Assembly (NCBI RefSeq): GCF_019469425.1
Contig: NZ_CP048272.1
Span: 1-64,000 of the forward strand
Length of the DNA stretch: 64,000 nt
Source: Bifidobacterium asteroides
GTDB lineage: Bacteria > Actinomycetota > Actinomycetes > Actinomycetales > Bifidobacteriaceae
Direction: 5' to 3'
Below the pieces are notes generated by a model. It saw nothing but the letters and a program-made list of their open reading frames with translations. It was not told the DNA's origin and searched no databases. A program made the position numbers and the translations under genes. Positions 42,049 through 52,614 of the stretch are shown piece after piece. The stretch's first letter is position 1, and every line of letters starts with the position of its first letter.

Positions 42049-43008
42049 ATGTCTGATGCATTCGCTGCGGGTCCTGCTGAAAAAGGCCGGAAACGCTTGG
42101 GTGGGAACCGATCTATTGGTTCCAATAGTGAAACAGCGGTTATGAAAAAGAATTACCCGCTTCGGTTCCTGGTTCCAGCGGGGGCTATCCTACTTGTTTT
42201 CTTCTTCGTCCCCACAGTTCTGAACTTCATCTATGCCTTTACTGATTGGTCTGCCTTCAAGACGGCCATCTCCTTCAACGGTTTCGACAACTTCATGAGC
42301 CTTTTCAAAAACGGGATACTGCTCCGGGATTTGAGGACCACACTAGTCTTCGCATTCTTCGTCGCCCTTTTTCAGAATACTTTTGGGCTGATTCTGGCTG
42401 TTTTTCTTGAAAAGGACACGACTGAAAACCGCATCGCCCGCGTACTCTTCTTCATACCTGTGCTCATGTCGGCCCTCGCCGTGGGATATGTTTGGCAGGC
42501 CGTCCTTCAGGCCAATGGCGCCTTGGACCAGATACTGAGTTTCTTTGCGGGAAGGACCATTAGCACGGCCTGGTTGGGAAGCACCACCTGGTCGATCGTC
42601 ATAGTTTCCGCAATCCAGGGTTGGAAATGGGCTGGTCTGGCCATGCTCATTTACCTGTCCGGGCTCAAAACCATTGATGAGGATGTCCTTGAGGCAGCCG
42701 AAATCGATGGAGCCAATTCCTGGCAGATTTTCTGGAAGATCAAATTCCCGCTCCTGGCCCCGGCTGTGACCTTCAATGTGGCTACCTCCCTCCTTGGTTC
42801 AATGAATGGGTTCGATACCGTGCAGGCTACAACAGCAGGTGGCCCTGGCGGCTCCACTGAGATCCTCAACCTCTTCGTCTGGAGAACCTTCGGCCAGGGT
42901 CTGTATTCACAGTCGACGATGATGAGCCTCCTGCTCTTTATTGTGGTAATGATTATTGCCATTCCTCTGATTTGGTACCTTCGCAGAAGAGAGGCCAAGA
43001 TACTATGA
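42049..43008 (+). CDS. Sugar ABC transporter permease, MalF-like
   Basis: A 319-residue membrane subunit with a polar N-terminal 35 residues and six helices. The cytoplasmic coupling loop EAAEIDGANSWQIFWKIKFP, with the EAA motif, marks it as a binding-protein-dependent permease and contacts the ATPase. The ATPase itself is not in this locus, so a shared MsmK-type ATPase encoded elsewhere must drive it. AAAGGA lies ahead of the ATG. The stop overlaps the next permease start by four bases. Confidence 0.93.
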   Translation: MSDAFAAGPAEKGRKRLGGNRSIGSNSETAVMKKNYPLRFLVPAGAILLVFFFVPTVLNFIYAFTDWSAFKTAISFNGFDNFMSLFKNGILLRDLRTTLVFAFFVALFQNTFGLILAVFLEKDTTENRIARVLFFIPVLMSALAVGYVWQAVLQANGALDQILSFFAGRTISTAWLGSTTWSIVIVSAIQGWKWAGLAMLIYLSGLKTIDEDVLEAAEIDGANSWQIFWKIKFPLLAPAVTFNVATSLLGSMNGFDTVQATTAGGPGGSTEILNLFVWRTFGQGLYSQSTMMSLLLFIVVMIIAIPLIWYLRRREAKIL

Positions 43009-43889
43009 GCAATGCGAGTTTTGAACCTGCCGCCACTAATTCTGGCATGCGTGTTGCGGGACACAAGGGAGCTCTGGGCAAAAGGGTGCTTCACACCGTC
43101 CTCCTGGTCTTTCTGGTTGTAGCCTGCCTAGGGGTGCCTTTCTATCTGCTGGTTGTTACAGCGGGCAAGGATCAGGCTGAGGCCCTAAGACTGTCCTTGG
43201 CGTTGCCAACTAAGTGGCATCTCTTTGAAAACTTCGGCATCGTCCTCTCCCAAGGCAAGATGATTCCGGCATTCTTCGGTTCTCTTGTGGTAACGCTTCC
43301 TTCTGTCGTGGTGGCCTTGATCTTTGGTTCCATGGCTTCATGGATTTTGGCTCGACGAGCTACCAAGGCCATGGCTCTGGTATATGCCCTATGCATATCT
43401 GGACTGATTCTGCCGCCGGCCGTGGTTACGGTCATGCTGCTTTTGAAGATGATCGGTCTGGCGGGAACCGCCATCGGCATGATCTGCGTCTATGTGGGGA
43501 TCTACCTTTCGACAGTCATCTTCTTCGTCACCGGGTTCATTCGCACCATCCCGATCTCCTTAGAGGAAGCTGCTCGAATCGACGGAGCCAAGCCTATGAG
43601 GGTCTTCTTTACCATTGTTTTGCCCCTCCTTGGGCCCACAATGGCTTCCGCGACCATCCTGCTCATTCTGTATATTTGGAATGATGTCTTCTATGCGCTC
43701 TTTATCCTCTCGGGCAAGATGGACACCCTGCCGCTGAACCTCTACAACGTGGCCAATGCCGGACTCTATCTGAATAATTGGCATTACATCTTTGCCTATA
43801 TCATTCTGATGAGCCTGCCGCTGTTGATCATCTTCGCTGTGGCGCAGAAGAAGATCATCTCAGGGATAACCGGAGGGGCGGTGAAGTGA
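43005..43889 (+). CDS. Sugar ABC transporter permease, MalG-like
   Basis: A 294-residue partner of the preceding permease, with six helices and the coupling loop EEAARIDGAKPMRVFFTIVLP near residue 190. The start ATG 43005 overlaps the previous stop (ATGA), implying coupled synthesis in a 1:1 ratio. The first 25 residues are polar. No ATPase gene follows, as is usual for this oligosaccharide transporter class in bifidobacteria. A LacI-family gene comes next after 138 bp. Confidence 0.93.
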   Translation: MSNASFEPAATNSGMRVAGHKGALGKRVLHTVLLVFLVVACLGVPFYLLVVTAGKDQAEALRLSLALPTKWHLFENFGIVLSQGKMIPAFFGSLVVTLPSVVVALIFGSMASWILARRATKAMALVYALCISGLILPPAVVTVMLLLKMIGLAGTAIGMICVYVGIYLSTVIFFVTGFIRTIPISLEEAARIDGAKPMRVFFTIVLPLLGPTMASATILLILYIWNDVFYALFILSGKMDTLPLNLYNVANAGLYLNNWHYIFAYIILMSLPLLIIFAVAQKKIISGITGGAVK

Positions 43890-44027
43890 GAGGTAGCACG
43901 GTGTACGAAGGACCACGAACCTGTCCGTTGTGACACAATCAGATAGGGTGATTGATGTTTGCGTCGGCCGCCTGGCAGCCTGCAATAGGCTTGCCGGGCG
44001 TCTGCGTGTTCGAGAGGATGGTTGCAG

Positions 44028-45152
44028 ATGGTTGCGGGGAAAAGACGGGCTCCATCCATCAAGGATGTGGCAAGAAAGGCCGGTGTTTCCGTTTCCACGG
44101 TTTCCCGTTATCTCAATGGTGGCCGCAACCTGAGCGACGGCAAGCGTAAGGTCATAGCTGAAGCTGTCAAGGACTTGAATTACCGACCCAATACCATTGC
44201 CAGAGCCTTAGTGTCTAATGAATTTCAGTCCATCGCGGTTATCGCCACGGATATATCCCTATACGGATCCATGCAGTTGGTGCAAGGGATTGAACTGGCT
44301 GCACGCCGACGGCATTATCTGGTCACAGTGACCCTGGTCGGCAATGGTCATGAGATGGTCAAGGAGACTGTAGACCAGCTCATCCAGAACAGGCCGGTCG
44401 GATGCATCATCCTGGACGTGGAGCGTTCCAGCCTCCTGCACTCTTTCGCTGGATACATTGCACAATCGCTTCCCACTGTAATCGTGGATGAAGCTGATCT
44501 GGCTTCGGGGAGCCTGCTGATAGGTGCCTATGAAGGCGGATACCAGATCACCAAGTACCTGCTGAGACTGGGGCATAAAACCGTTTTCCATGTATCCATT
44601 CCCGAAAACGGCAATAAATATACGCGATCCCTGGGTTGGCGGCGTGCTTTGGAGGAAGTGGGGGCTCCTATCGAGGAACCCTTGTCCTGCACCTGGGATT
44701 TCCGAAAGGCGGAGCAGATTGGACGCTACCTGTGCTCTTTCCCGGAGGTCACAGCCATTTTCGCTGGCAACGATGAGGTGGCCGCAGGTGTCATACGAGG
44801 CATTCTTCTCGAGGGCAAGAAGGTTCCGGAAGATGTCAGCGTTGCCGGCTTCGATGGCAACCCTATCGGTGAAGTGACCGTCCCAAGCATTACGACCTGG
44901 CGGCAGAACTTTCAAGGAATAGGGGCCAAGGCTGTTGAACGCTTGGCTCATTGGCCTGACAGTGATGACCGGCCGGAGGCCAATGGAAGCAAGAGTGGCA
45001 AGGTGGACGACGGGACTCATAAGGCAAGTGAGGAAGAGGAGCCGGATCTTGATCAGTTGCAACAAAGCCGCGCGATGGGGGACGAGCAGGTCTCGTCGCG
45101 ACTGATCATTCGGGAGTCCACGGCTCCGCCACAGTCTGGACGTGGCCGATGA
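44028..45152 (+). CDS. LacI-family transcriptional repressor with an acidic insertion
   Basis: A 374-residue LacI repressor. The N-terminal helix-turn-helix reads SIKDVARKAGVSVSTVSRYLNG and the hinge helix RPNTIARAL. The effector-binding core follows to about 305. The protein is longer than the usual 335-345 residues because an acidic, Glu/Asp/Ser-rich stretch of roughly 40 residues lies between AHWPDS and the terminal RLIIRESTAPP motif. ATG 44028 is preferred over TTG 44022, as GAGAGGA is nine bases upstream of it. It most likely binds the two operators at the alpha-galactosidase promoter and responds to an alpha-galactoside. Confidence 0.92.
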   Translation: MVAGKRRAPSIKDVARKAGVSVSTVSRYLNGGRNLSDGKRKVIAEAVKDLNYRPNTIARALVSNEFQSIAVIATDISLYGSMQLVQGIELAARRRHYLVTVTLVGNGHEMVKETVDQLIQNRPVGCIILDVERSSLLHSFAGYIAQSLPTVIVDEADLASGSLLIGAYEGGYQITKYLLRLGHKTVFHVSIPENGNKYTRSLGWRRALEEVGAPIEEPLSCTWDFRKAEQIGRYLCSFPEVTAIFAGNDEVAAGVIRGILLEGKKVPEDVSVAGFDGNPIGEVTVPSITTWRQNFQGIGAKAVERLAHWPDSDDRPEANGSKSGKVDDGTHKASEEEEPDLDQLQQSRAMGDEQVSSRLIIRESTAPPQSGRGR

Positions 45153-45270
45153 AGATCGGCTATAGCAGCAATTGACTATCCAACCAAGGCTGCACTTGAA
45201 GCAGACAGTGTCCCAGGCTGTGGTTTTTCCTAGGCAACGCTGTTTCAGCCGCTGTATGTGGCAGCTGCGG

Positions 45271-46143
45271 TCAGGCCTTGAACCGGCGCTCATCGTTCAT
45301 GGTGGCGAAGTTCAGGCCGATCAGGATGCCGCCGCCTACGTAGTTGCCCAGCATGGCCACCAGGACCACCAGGATTGCCTTCCAGGCATTGACCTGCCCG
45401 AAGACACCCAGGATAAGGAAGAGGGCCGAATCCGCTATCGAGTGCTCGAACCCGCAGAAGGCGAAGACGAAGACGGCCACGACCATGATGATGCACTTGG
45501 TGAAGTCGTTGGAAAGCTTGCCGTTGTAGACCATGAGCATGGCGATGTTGATGCAGAAGTTGCACAGGATGCCACGTACGAACAGGTCGGCGAACCCCAT
45601 AGGGCCGCCGGAGATGTAGCCGGTCTTGGTCGCCGCGGCTGTCAGCATCTGGTCCAGGGTCGGCCCGCTAACGATAGATGAAAAACGGAGGATCACGGCC
45701 ACGACCAGGGCTCCTGCCAGGTTGCCCAGAAGGCAGAGGACCAGGATCCGCAGGGAGGCCAGCCAGCCCAGGCGCTTGTGATAGGCGCCTATGGTGACCA
45801 CCATCATGTTGGAGGTCAGCAGTTCGGAGTTGGTGTAGTAGATCAGGACCAGGGCCCAGCCGAAGGTGGTCGCCGCCAGAACACGGCCTGCCAGGATCAA
45901 GCCGTGGTCGGCGGGGTTTTGCCCGGCCTGACCCATGATAACGAAGAAGGCCGTGAAGAAGATACCCACGAAGAGGCCGGCCATGGTGGCTCGCTGCATG
46001 TACTTGCCGGTCAGGGCGCCGCTCATGGTCTTCTTGCTCTCAACCACGTCCAGGACGGTGCTGATGAAGGCCCGCCCGGGGAAGAGGGGCTGCCTGTTCT
46101 GCTGGTCTGTCATCTGATTGGGCTGCTCATTCACGGGGTTCAT
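45271..46143 (-). CDS. FocA/NirC-family formate-nitrite transporter
   Basis: A 290-residue pentameric channel of the FNT family, with six helices. Recognisable segments are the pore region NLAGALVVAVILRFSS, FCINIAMLMVYNGKL and the last helix region. In bifidobacteria such channels pass formate made by pyruvate formate-lyase, and nitrite is the other family substrate. Which applies here cannot be told. The ATG at 46143 follows GGGGAT at normal distance. It lies 81 bp after the MacB-type gene on the same strand, and may be co-transcribed with it by chance only, as no functional link is evident. Confidence 0.9.
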   Translation of the reverse strand: MNPVNEQPNQMTDQQNRQPLFPGRAFISTVLDVVESKKTMSGALTGKYMQRATMAGLFVGIFFTAFFVIMGQAGQNPADHGLILAGRVLAATTFGWALVLIYYTNSELLTSNMMVVTIGAYHKRLGWLASLRILVLCLLGNLAGALVVAVILRFSSIVSGPTLDQMLTAAATKTGYISGGPMGFADLFVRGILCNFCINIAMLMVYNGKLSNDFTKCIIMVVAVFVFAFCGFEHSIADSALFLILGVFGQVNAWKAILVVLVAMLGNYVGGGILIGLNFATMNDERRFKA

Positions 46144-46224
46144 TATGGCATCCCCAAGTAAAGAGGGACCGCCCTTAAGGCCAGACTGTGCGGGAATTCA
46201 CTTCTTTGCCAGTGTCACTCAACC

Positions 46225-49050
46225 TCACTCGGTGCGCAGGGCGGTGGCAGGATCCTGCTTGGCTGCCTTTCGTGAGGGGATCAGGCCGCCGATCAGGGTC
46301 AGAACCACACTCAGAATGACCAAGGCTATACCGCCTGAGGCAGGCAGGGCGGCGTTGACCTCGGTGGTCCCCATGAAGTGGTGCATGATGCTGTTGGCCG
46401 GAATGATCAGCAGCAGGGTGATGCCCACTCCCAGCAGGCCCGCCAGAAGTCCGATGAGGCCGGTCTCGGCATTGAAGACGTTGGAGACGTTCCGTTTGGA
46501 GGCGCCCATGGCGCGCAGGATGCCGATCTCCTTGGTCCGTTCCAGAACCGATATGTAGGTGATGATGCCGATCATGATGGAGGAGACCACCAGCGAGACC
46601 CCGACGAAGGCTATCAGCACGTAAGTGATGACGTTGATGATGGTGGTGACCGAATTCATCATCAGGCCCACGTAGTCGGTATAGACGATCCTGTTCTTCT
46701 TCGCGGCCTTGTCGTTGTAATGCTTGATGGAGTCACCCACGGAATTCTTGTTCTCGAAGCTGTCTGTGTAGATGCTGATGCGGGAGGGGGCATCCCGGGA
46801 GATCAGGCCGAAGTCGCTCAGGTTGTCGGCGTAGGTGCCAGTGGAGACGTACTGGTTGTATATGGCGACCAGGGCATCCTGCGGGGCGGTGGCGATGTAC
46901 TGGTCGAAGGCCTGGGCTGTCTGCTGTTCGGCAGAGGCCCCCGTGGGGATGCCCGCAGAACTTTGGGCTCTTGCAGCGGCTCCGGCCCGGCCCTGGGCCT
47001 CCTGGCCGGCCATGGCCGCTGGGCTTTTCATGATCTCCTGGGCCATGCCGGCTTTCTGGGTAACGCCCAGAGATGCGATATAGGCCTTGGCATCGTTGGC
47101 CTTGGCGGCATCGTCGGCAGGGGCGAAGGCCATTCCGTTGAGGACGCTGTGGCCCTGATCGGCCTCCTGGTCGGTGACGATGGGGCTGGTCTTGGCCTGG
47201 TCGATCAGGTAGTCAGTCAGCTGGCGGGTATACCCGACGCCCACTTTGAGGGGCGTGGCCTTGGCCCCTTGGTTGGGGCGGACGATGCCGACGATCCGCA
47301 GCTGCAGGCCCTGGTCGGCGGCCTTGGTCATCTGGTCTGTGCTGTCGCCGATGTAGTGGTAGTGGCCGTCGGTCCCCTTGGCATACTGGTCCGCGGCGGG
47401 CACCAGGGAGAGCTTCTGGTCCATGGCCTTGGCGTATTCGATGGGCTTGGTGTCGACCTTGACCTCCTGGCCGCTGTTGAGCTTGTTCATCATGTCGGTG
47501 TACTGGCTGGAGGGGAGGATGCCCAGCTTGTAGAGGCTGGTGACGGGCATTTGGTTGTTCTTGTCCAGCACCAGGACCACCTGGTCCTTGGCCTTAGGCC
47601 AGGTGCCGTTCACCACCTGGTAGTTGTCGGTCACCACCTTGCTGATGGCGGTCTTGGCATCGGCCCCTGGCATGATCTCACCGAAGATCTCCGGGGCCTT
47701 GTTCTTCTCGGTCTTGCCGGTCAGGTAGGACATCTGCTTGGACTGGATGTCGCCCATGTCGCTGTCGGTGTTGGCCGTGGCCATCTGGCTGGCGGTAGAG
47801 CTGGCGGCATCCTGCCCATTCATGGTCACCTTGTCCGCAGAGACCAGCTTGCCGTCCGGGTCGTGCTCGAAGACCGAGAACTTGGTGGCATAGGAGTACT
47901 GGATGCCCACGGACCCCACGTACTGGTGGATTTCGCTCCTGGGATTATCCAAGTATTTTTTGAAGTTGGTCAGATTGTTTTGGGTGATGCTGCTGGTCAG
48001 GCTGGAGGCCCCCTTGATGCTGGAGTCGTCCGGCTGGATGGCCTTGAGATCCTTGTGGGCTTCGGCCTCCTTCTGGGATTCCTGGGCAGAGTCCGCTATC
48101 TTGTTCAGGTCGAAGGACTGCTCCTGAATAGTAATGGGGTAGGAGGTCATGGTCTCCCGCTGCACCCTGTCGATGTAGCGGTTGACTCCGGTGGACACCG
48201 ACAAGATCAGGGCGATGCCGATGATGCCGATGGATCCAGCGAAGGCTGTGAGTGCAGTCCGGGCCTTTTTGGTTCGAAGATTGTTGAAGCTCAACGATAG
48301 GGAGGTCAGCAGTCCCATGGAGGCCTTGCCGAAGGTGCGGTGGCGGGCCCGGCGGATGGGCACCTGGTCGTCGGGCAGGGGGTCGGAGTCGCTGATCACA
48401 GAGCCGTCGTGCAGCTCCACGATCCTGGTGGCGTACTGGTGGGCCAACTCGGGGTTGTGGGTGACCATGACCACAAGCCGGTCCTGGGCCACCTCCTTGA
48501 GCAGGTCCATAATCTGGATGGAAGTCTCGGAGTCCAGAGCTCCGGTGGGTTCGTCGGCCAGGAGGATGCGGGGGTTGTTGACCAGGGCCCTGGCGATGGC
48601 CACCCGCTGCATCTGCCCGCCCGAGAGCTGGTTGGGTCGCTTGTTCACGTGCTGGCCCAGCCCCACCTGCTCCAGGGCCTGCCTGGCCCGCTCCCGCCGC
48701 TCCTGCCGGTGCACGCCGGAGATGGTCAGGGCCAGCTCCACGTTGGACAGTATGCTCTGGTGAGGGATCAGGTTGTAGCTCTGGAAGACGAATCCCACAG
48801 TGTGGTTGCGGTAGGAGTCCCAGTCCCGGTCCTTGTACTTTTTAGTGGAGGTGCCGTTGATGATCAGGTCGCCCTGGTCGTAGCGGTCCAGCCCGCCGAT
48901 GATGTTGAGCAGAGTGGTCTTGCCGGAACCGGAGGGGCCCAGGATGGCCACGAACTCGTTGTCGCGCAGGTTGACGCTGACATCATTCAAGGCCTGCTGG
49001 ACGAAGTCCCCTGTTTTGTATTGTTTGGAGATGTGTTCAATCTGCAGCAC
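46225..49050 (-). CDS. MacB-like ABC transporter, ATPase fused to FtsX permease
   Basis: A 941-residue single-polypeptide transporter. The N-terminal ATPase (1-230) has Walker [10 protein letters not shown], signature [15 protein letters not shown] and Walker [14 protein letters not shown] first helix lies near 275, then an extracellular region of about 480 residues, and three C-terminal helices (about 800-930) with the FtsX core [13 protein letters not shown]. MacB proteins drive extracellular machinery or export peptides, toxins and lipoproteins. The large extracellular part is Asp/Ala/Gln-rich and of unknown fold. GTG 49050 follows GGAGG. It lies downstream of the FtsX-type permease on the same strand. 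Confidence 0.9.
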   Translation of the reverse strand: MLQIEHISKQYKTGDFVQQALNDVSVNLRDNEFVAILGPSGSGKTTLLNIIGGLDRYDQGDLIINGTSTKKYKDRDWDSYRNHTVGFVFQSYNLIPHQSILSNVELALTISGVHRQERRERARQALEQVGLGQHVNKRPNQLSGGQMQRVAIARALVNNPRILLADEPTGALDSETSIQIMDLLKEVAQDRLVVMVTHNPELAHQYATRIVELHDGSVISDSDPLPDDQVPIRRARHRTFGKASMGLLTSLSLSFNNLRTKKARTALTAFAGSIGIIGIALILSVSTGVNRYIDRVQRETMTSYPITIQEQSFDLNKIADSAQESQKEAEAHKDLKAIQPDDSSIKGASSLTSSITQNNLTNFKKYLDNPRSEIHQYVGSVGIQYSYATKFSVFEHDPDGKLVSADKVTMNGQDAASSTASQMATANTDSDMGDIQSKQMSYLTGKTEKNKAPEIFGEIMPGADAKTAISKVVTDNYQVVNGTWPKAKDQVVLVLDKNNQMPVTSLYKLGILPSSQYTDMMNKLNSGQEVKVDTKPIEYAKAMDQKLSLVPAADQYAKGTDGHYHYIGDSTDQMTKAADQGLQLRIVGIVRPNQGAKATPLKVGVGYTRQLTDYLIDQAKTSPIVTDQEADQGHSVLNGMAFAPADDAAKANDAKAYIASLGVTQKAGMAQEIMKSPAAMAGQEAQGRAGAAARAQSSAGIPTGASAEQQTAQAFDQYIATAPQDALVAIYNQYVSTGTYADNLSDFGLISRDAPSRISIYTDSFENKNSVGDSIKHYNDKAAKKNRIVYTDYVGLMMNSVTTIINVITYVLIAFVGVSLVVSSIMIGIITYISVLERTKEIGILRAMGASKRNVSNVFNAETGLIGLLAGLLGVGITLLLIIPANSIMHHFMGTTEVNAALPASGGIALVILSVVLTLIGGLIPSRKAAKQDPATALRTE

Positions 49051-49153
49051 CGTAGTCCTCCGCTTTCTGGATTCTCAATGGCTCAATGGCATGGGCTTAT
49101 GGACTCTTGGAGTGCCAGCTTACGCCATCAGAATGGGTAAATGCCGATATGGC

Positions 49154-52100
49154 CTAGTCCACCGATTTGAGAGCCTCCAGCATGTCCACATGCTTGAGCT
49201 TGTTGTTGACCATCCAGCCCAGGCCGGCCGTGATGACCGTGATCATGATCAGGGGCACAACGAAGGCCACCCAGCTGATGGAGGGGTCAAAGAGGACGTC
49301 GTCCGGCGGCACGGTGGTGATGATGTAGTGGTGCAGCCAGGCCCCGAACCCGTACCCGGCAAGGACGCCGATGGCCGACAGGAGGATGGTCTCCCGGTAG
49401 ATGTACATGGTCACCTCTCGGTCGTAGAAGCCCAGCACTTTGATGGTGCTCAGCTCGCGGATCCGTTCCTCCACGTTCAGGTTGGTCAGGTTGTAGAGGA
49501 TGACCAGGGCCAGCAGGGTGGCTACGATGATCAGCACCTGCATGATTATGTTCAGGGACCTGACTACGGTGTCGATCTGGCTCATCAGAGTCGTGTTCTG
49601 CACCACCCCTTGGATGCCGTCTATCCGCATGAAGGAGGCGGCCTGCCTTCTGGTGTTATCTGCGCTGGAGTCCTTGAAGGTGACCAGATGGGCGTTGGGC
49701 GAGAAGTCCTGGTGGAAGACGGTCCTGTAGGCCGATGGGCTCATGAAGACGAAATGCCCTAAGTACATCTCGCAGATGCCGTCCACCCGCATGGTTCTGT
49801 CCTTGCCGCCTGAATCCTGCAGGGTGATCTTGTCGCCGGTCTTTGTCCCTGTCAGCTGGGCGATCCGTTCGGAGAGGATCACGCCGTCGCCCTTGAGGCT
49901 CAGGGGCTTGTGCCTGGACCGGGTGTCCAAGCGGATGAAGTCGTCCAGGCGCTCGGAGCTGGCCGGCGCGATCATAGTGATGGACTGCTTGTCGGCATTG
50001 TGGCCGGCTGTCTTGCTCATCTCCTCGTAGCGCACATTCAGGGAACGGCTCACATCGGGCTTTTCCAGCCGTTTTTTGATGGATTGGCGCTGGTCGGTGG
50101 TGGCCTGGCTGTTCTCGGCAGCGATCAGGTCATAGCGAATGACTTGGCCGAATTGGTGCTCGTTGATGGCCGAGATGGATCCCTGCACGCCGAACCCGGC
50201 CATCAGCAGGGCCACTGACCCGCAGACCCCGAAGATGGTCATCAGCATCCGCTGCTTGTAACGGAAGATGTTCCTGGCAGTGACTTTGTGAGTGAAGCTG
50301 AGCCTGTTCCAAATTAGCGGGATATGTTCCAGGAAGATCTTCGAACCGGCGCTGGGCGGCTTGGGCAGGAGGAGGGCCGACGGCTTCTCGCGCAGCTCCC
50401 GCCAGGCGCTCAGGAAGGCCGGGACCACGGCGCTCAGGAAGGCCAGCAGGCAGGCCAGGAGGGTGATGGGCAGGTGGAAGCCATAGTGGATAGTCGGCAT
50501 GTCGAAGGCATGGGCGTAAGCCTGGTAGACAATCCAGGGCAAGAGGGTGTGGCCGGCGACGATGCCCAGAAGCGCGCCCAGGGCCGAGGCTGCTCCGCCG
50601 TAGACCAGGAACTTGGCCATGACATCCTGGTCCCTGTAGCCCAGGGCCTTCAGTGTTCCGGCATTGATCCGCTCCTCGTCCACGAAGCGCGTCATGGTGG
50701 TGAAGGTGACCAGGGCGGCCACCAGATACATGAAGTAGGGGAAGACCTTGGCCAGCGAGTCCACGATGAAGGAGACGGAGGCGTAAACCTTGTAGCCCTC
50801 TGAGCCGGGCGCTTCACGGCGCGAGTCCAGGGCGTAGACCGGCTTCTCCAGCCGGCTCAGCTGGTCGGCCGCCTTGTTCAGCTTCTTCTGGGCGTCGTCG
50901 ATCTTCTTCTGGGCGTCAGGGCTCTCCCTGTTGAACTTGTCCAGTTTGGTCTGGTATTCCGCATTTTTCTGATCCAGGGTGGCCTGGGCCTGGTCGATCT
51001 GCCCTTGGGCTGAAGCATGGCTGCTGGCCAACTGCTGCCGGGCCTGGGCTAGTTTGGCCCTGCCCTGGGCCAGTTGTGCCGAACCCTGATCAAGTTGGGC
51101 CTTGCCCTGGGCCAGCTGGCGCTCGCCCTCCTCCACCTTGGCCCTCGCTTGGGTCAGTTCTTGCCGCTTCGCATCCAGGGTCTGCTGGCCGGCTGCAACC
51201 TGTGCCATGCCGGGTGTGTACTGATTGGCCATGAAGGCATCGTGGCCCGCTTTGGCCTTGGCCACCAGGGCGTCGATCTGCGGCGACTGCCGGTTGAGCT
51301 CGGCCAGCTGGGCCTGAAGCCCGGCCTTTCTGCGGTTGAGTTCCTCTTGCTGCTGGGGGGTCAGCCCGGGTGTGGCCAGTTGGGCGTCAATGGCCTGAAT
51401 GAGGCCGGTGACCTGTATAATGCCCTGCCTGCATTGCTTCTGTGCTTCCTGGGCCTGGGCTACAGCCTGGTCAGCCTGGGCCTTGCCGCCCTCCAGCTGC
51501 TGGCGGGAACTATCAAGCTTGGCCTGTCCCTGATCGATGGCCTGCTGCCCCTGGTCGGCCTGTTGCCTGCCCTGGGCCACCTGGCTGGCGGAGGACTGGT
51601 ACTGTTTCTGCTTTCGAGCCAGTACGGCCGAGCTCAGATCCACCTCCTGCTGCCCCTGGTCGATGGCTGCCTGGGCCTGCACCGTCTTGGCGGCCAGTTG
51701 GTTCTTGGCGGACTGGATGCTCTGGGCACCCTGGTCCAGATCCTTCCTGGCCTGTTCCAGCTGCTGCCGGTTCCCTTCGAGTTCCTCTTTGGACTGGTCC
51801 ACCTGGTCTTGCCCCTGGTCCAGTTGCTTCTTCAGTGGGGCCTTGATGGCGTTCAGCCTGGCGGTGGGGCGGCCTGACAGAATCCTGTTCAGATCGTCCT
51901 TGTGGGTCTGCAGGGCTTGGATGTACTGGTCGGAATAGTGGTCCCGGATCCGGTCCAGGTCCTTGAAGGTCAGGCGGGCGATCATGTACTCGTTCGAGCT
52001 GAAGGCCCCGGGCGTGGTCACTGCGTAGGAGTCCAGTGACCCGGATCCGGCTGTGGAGGGACCCATGTTGACCTTGCTCAGGATCTCGGTTGACTTGACC

Positions 52101-52612
52101 GTGCCCACCACGCGCAGCTTGTGGTGCCTCAAGACCTTCCTGCCCAGCTGGTCGGCCTTCTCGTCCACCTTGATGCTGCTGCCGATGGGGTGGCTTCCGG
52201 CTAGGGCCGTGTCGACCGCCACCTGATCCGGTCTGCTGGGCATGGATCCGTCGACCAGCTCATAGGTGGAGATCCGGTCGGGGGCGGAGTAGATGCGCAG
52301 GCTCTTATCGGTCCCCTTGAGCACCACATCTTTCAGATACCCGTATTCGATTCCCGAGCTGCCGGGGGCGGTGTCGATGGCATCCCGGTCCTCCTGGTCC
52401 AGGCCATAGCTGCTGATGACCATCAGATCAGCCAGATGGTGGCTGGACAGGTAGACGTTGCCGGCCTGCCGCATGTCTGGTCCGGTCACACTCAGCCCGA
52501 CCAGGGCGAAGGAGCCCAGCGCCACCAGGCAGACGACGGAGATGAACCGTCCCAAGGACTTGCGCAGGGAGACCCGGATGTCGTGCCAGAGCACCTTTCT
52601 GACGGGCTGCAT
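49154..52612 (-). CDS. FtsX-family ABC permease with a long coiled-coil
   Basis: A 1152-residue permease with a first helix near residue 20, an extracellular module (about 45-250), then about 330 residues (260-600) of Gln/Ala/Asp-rich heptad-like sequence predicted to form a long coiled coil. After that come the FtsX core with the LGYRDQDVMAKF and YGGAASALGALLG segments, a second extracellular module, and three C-terminal helices with LSTIKVLGFYDREVTMYIYR. MacB-fold permeases with such stalks are found in Gram-positive peptide export and resistance systems. ATG 52612 is preferred over GTG 52621 since GGAG precedes it. Its partner ATPase lies just upstream, the two overlapping by a few bases. 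Confidence 0.87.
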   Translation of the reverse strand: MQPVRKVLWHDIRVSLRKSLGRFISVVCLVALGSFALVGLSVTGPDMRQAGNVYLSSHHLADLMVISSYGLDQEDRDAIDTAPGSSGIEYGYLKDVVLKGTDKSLRIYSAPDRISTYELVDGSMPSRPDQVAVDTALAGSHPIGSSIKVDEKADQLGRKVLRHHKLRVVGTVKSTEILSKVNMGPSTAGSGSLDSYAVTTPGAFSSNEYMIARLTFKDLDRIRDHYSDQYIQALQTHKDDLNRILSGRPTARLNAIKAPLKKQLDQGQDQVDQSKEELEGNRQQLEQARKDLDQGAQSIQSAKNQLAAKTVQAQAAIDQGQQEVDLSSAVLARKQKQYQSSASQVAQGRQQADQGQQAIDQGQAKLDSSRQQLEGGKAQADQAVAQAQEAQKQCRQGIIQVTGLIQAIDAQLATPGLTPQQQEELNRRKAGLQAQLAELNRQSPQIDALVAKAKAGHDAFMANQYTPGMAQVAAGQQTLDAKRQELTQARAKVEEGERQLAQGKAQLDQGSAQLAQGRAKLAQARQQLASSHASAQGQIDQAQATLDQKNAEYQTKLDKFNRESPDAQKKIDDAQKKLNKAADQLSRLEKPVYALDSRREAPGSEGYKVYASVSFIVDSLAKVFPYFMYLVAALVTFTTMTRFVDEERINAGTLKALGYRDQDVMAKFLVYGGAASALGALLGIVAGHTLLPWIVYQAYAHAFDMPTIHYGFHLPITLLACLLAFLSAVVPAFLSAWRELREKPSALLLPKPPSAGSKIFLEHIPLIWNRLSFTHKVTARNIFRYKQRMLMTIFGVCGSVALLMAGFGVQGSISAINEHQFGQVIRYDLIAAENSQATTDQRQSIKKRLEKPDVSRSLNVRYEEMSKTAGHNADKQSITMIAPASSERLDDFIRLDTRSRHKPLSLKGDGVILSERIAQLTGTKTGDKITLQDSGGKDRTMRVDGICEMYLGHFVFMSPSAYRTVFHQDFSPNAHLVTFKDSSADNTRRQAASFMRIDGIQGVVQNTTLMSQIDTVVRSLNIIMQVLIIVATLLALVILYNLTNLNVEERIRELSTIKVLGFYDREVTMYIYRETILLSAIGVLAGYGFGAWLHHYIITTVPPDDVLFDPSISWVAFVVPLIMITVITAGLGWMVNNKLKHVDMLEALKSVD

Positions 52613-52614
52613 CC

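Noticed and set aside
46378-48300. A long plus-strand frame opposite the MacB-like gene
   Set aside because: It is the complement of a clear ABC transporter gene and is rich in Gly, Val, Asp and His, as expected from antisense of GC-rich coding DNA.
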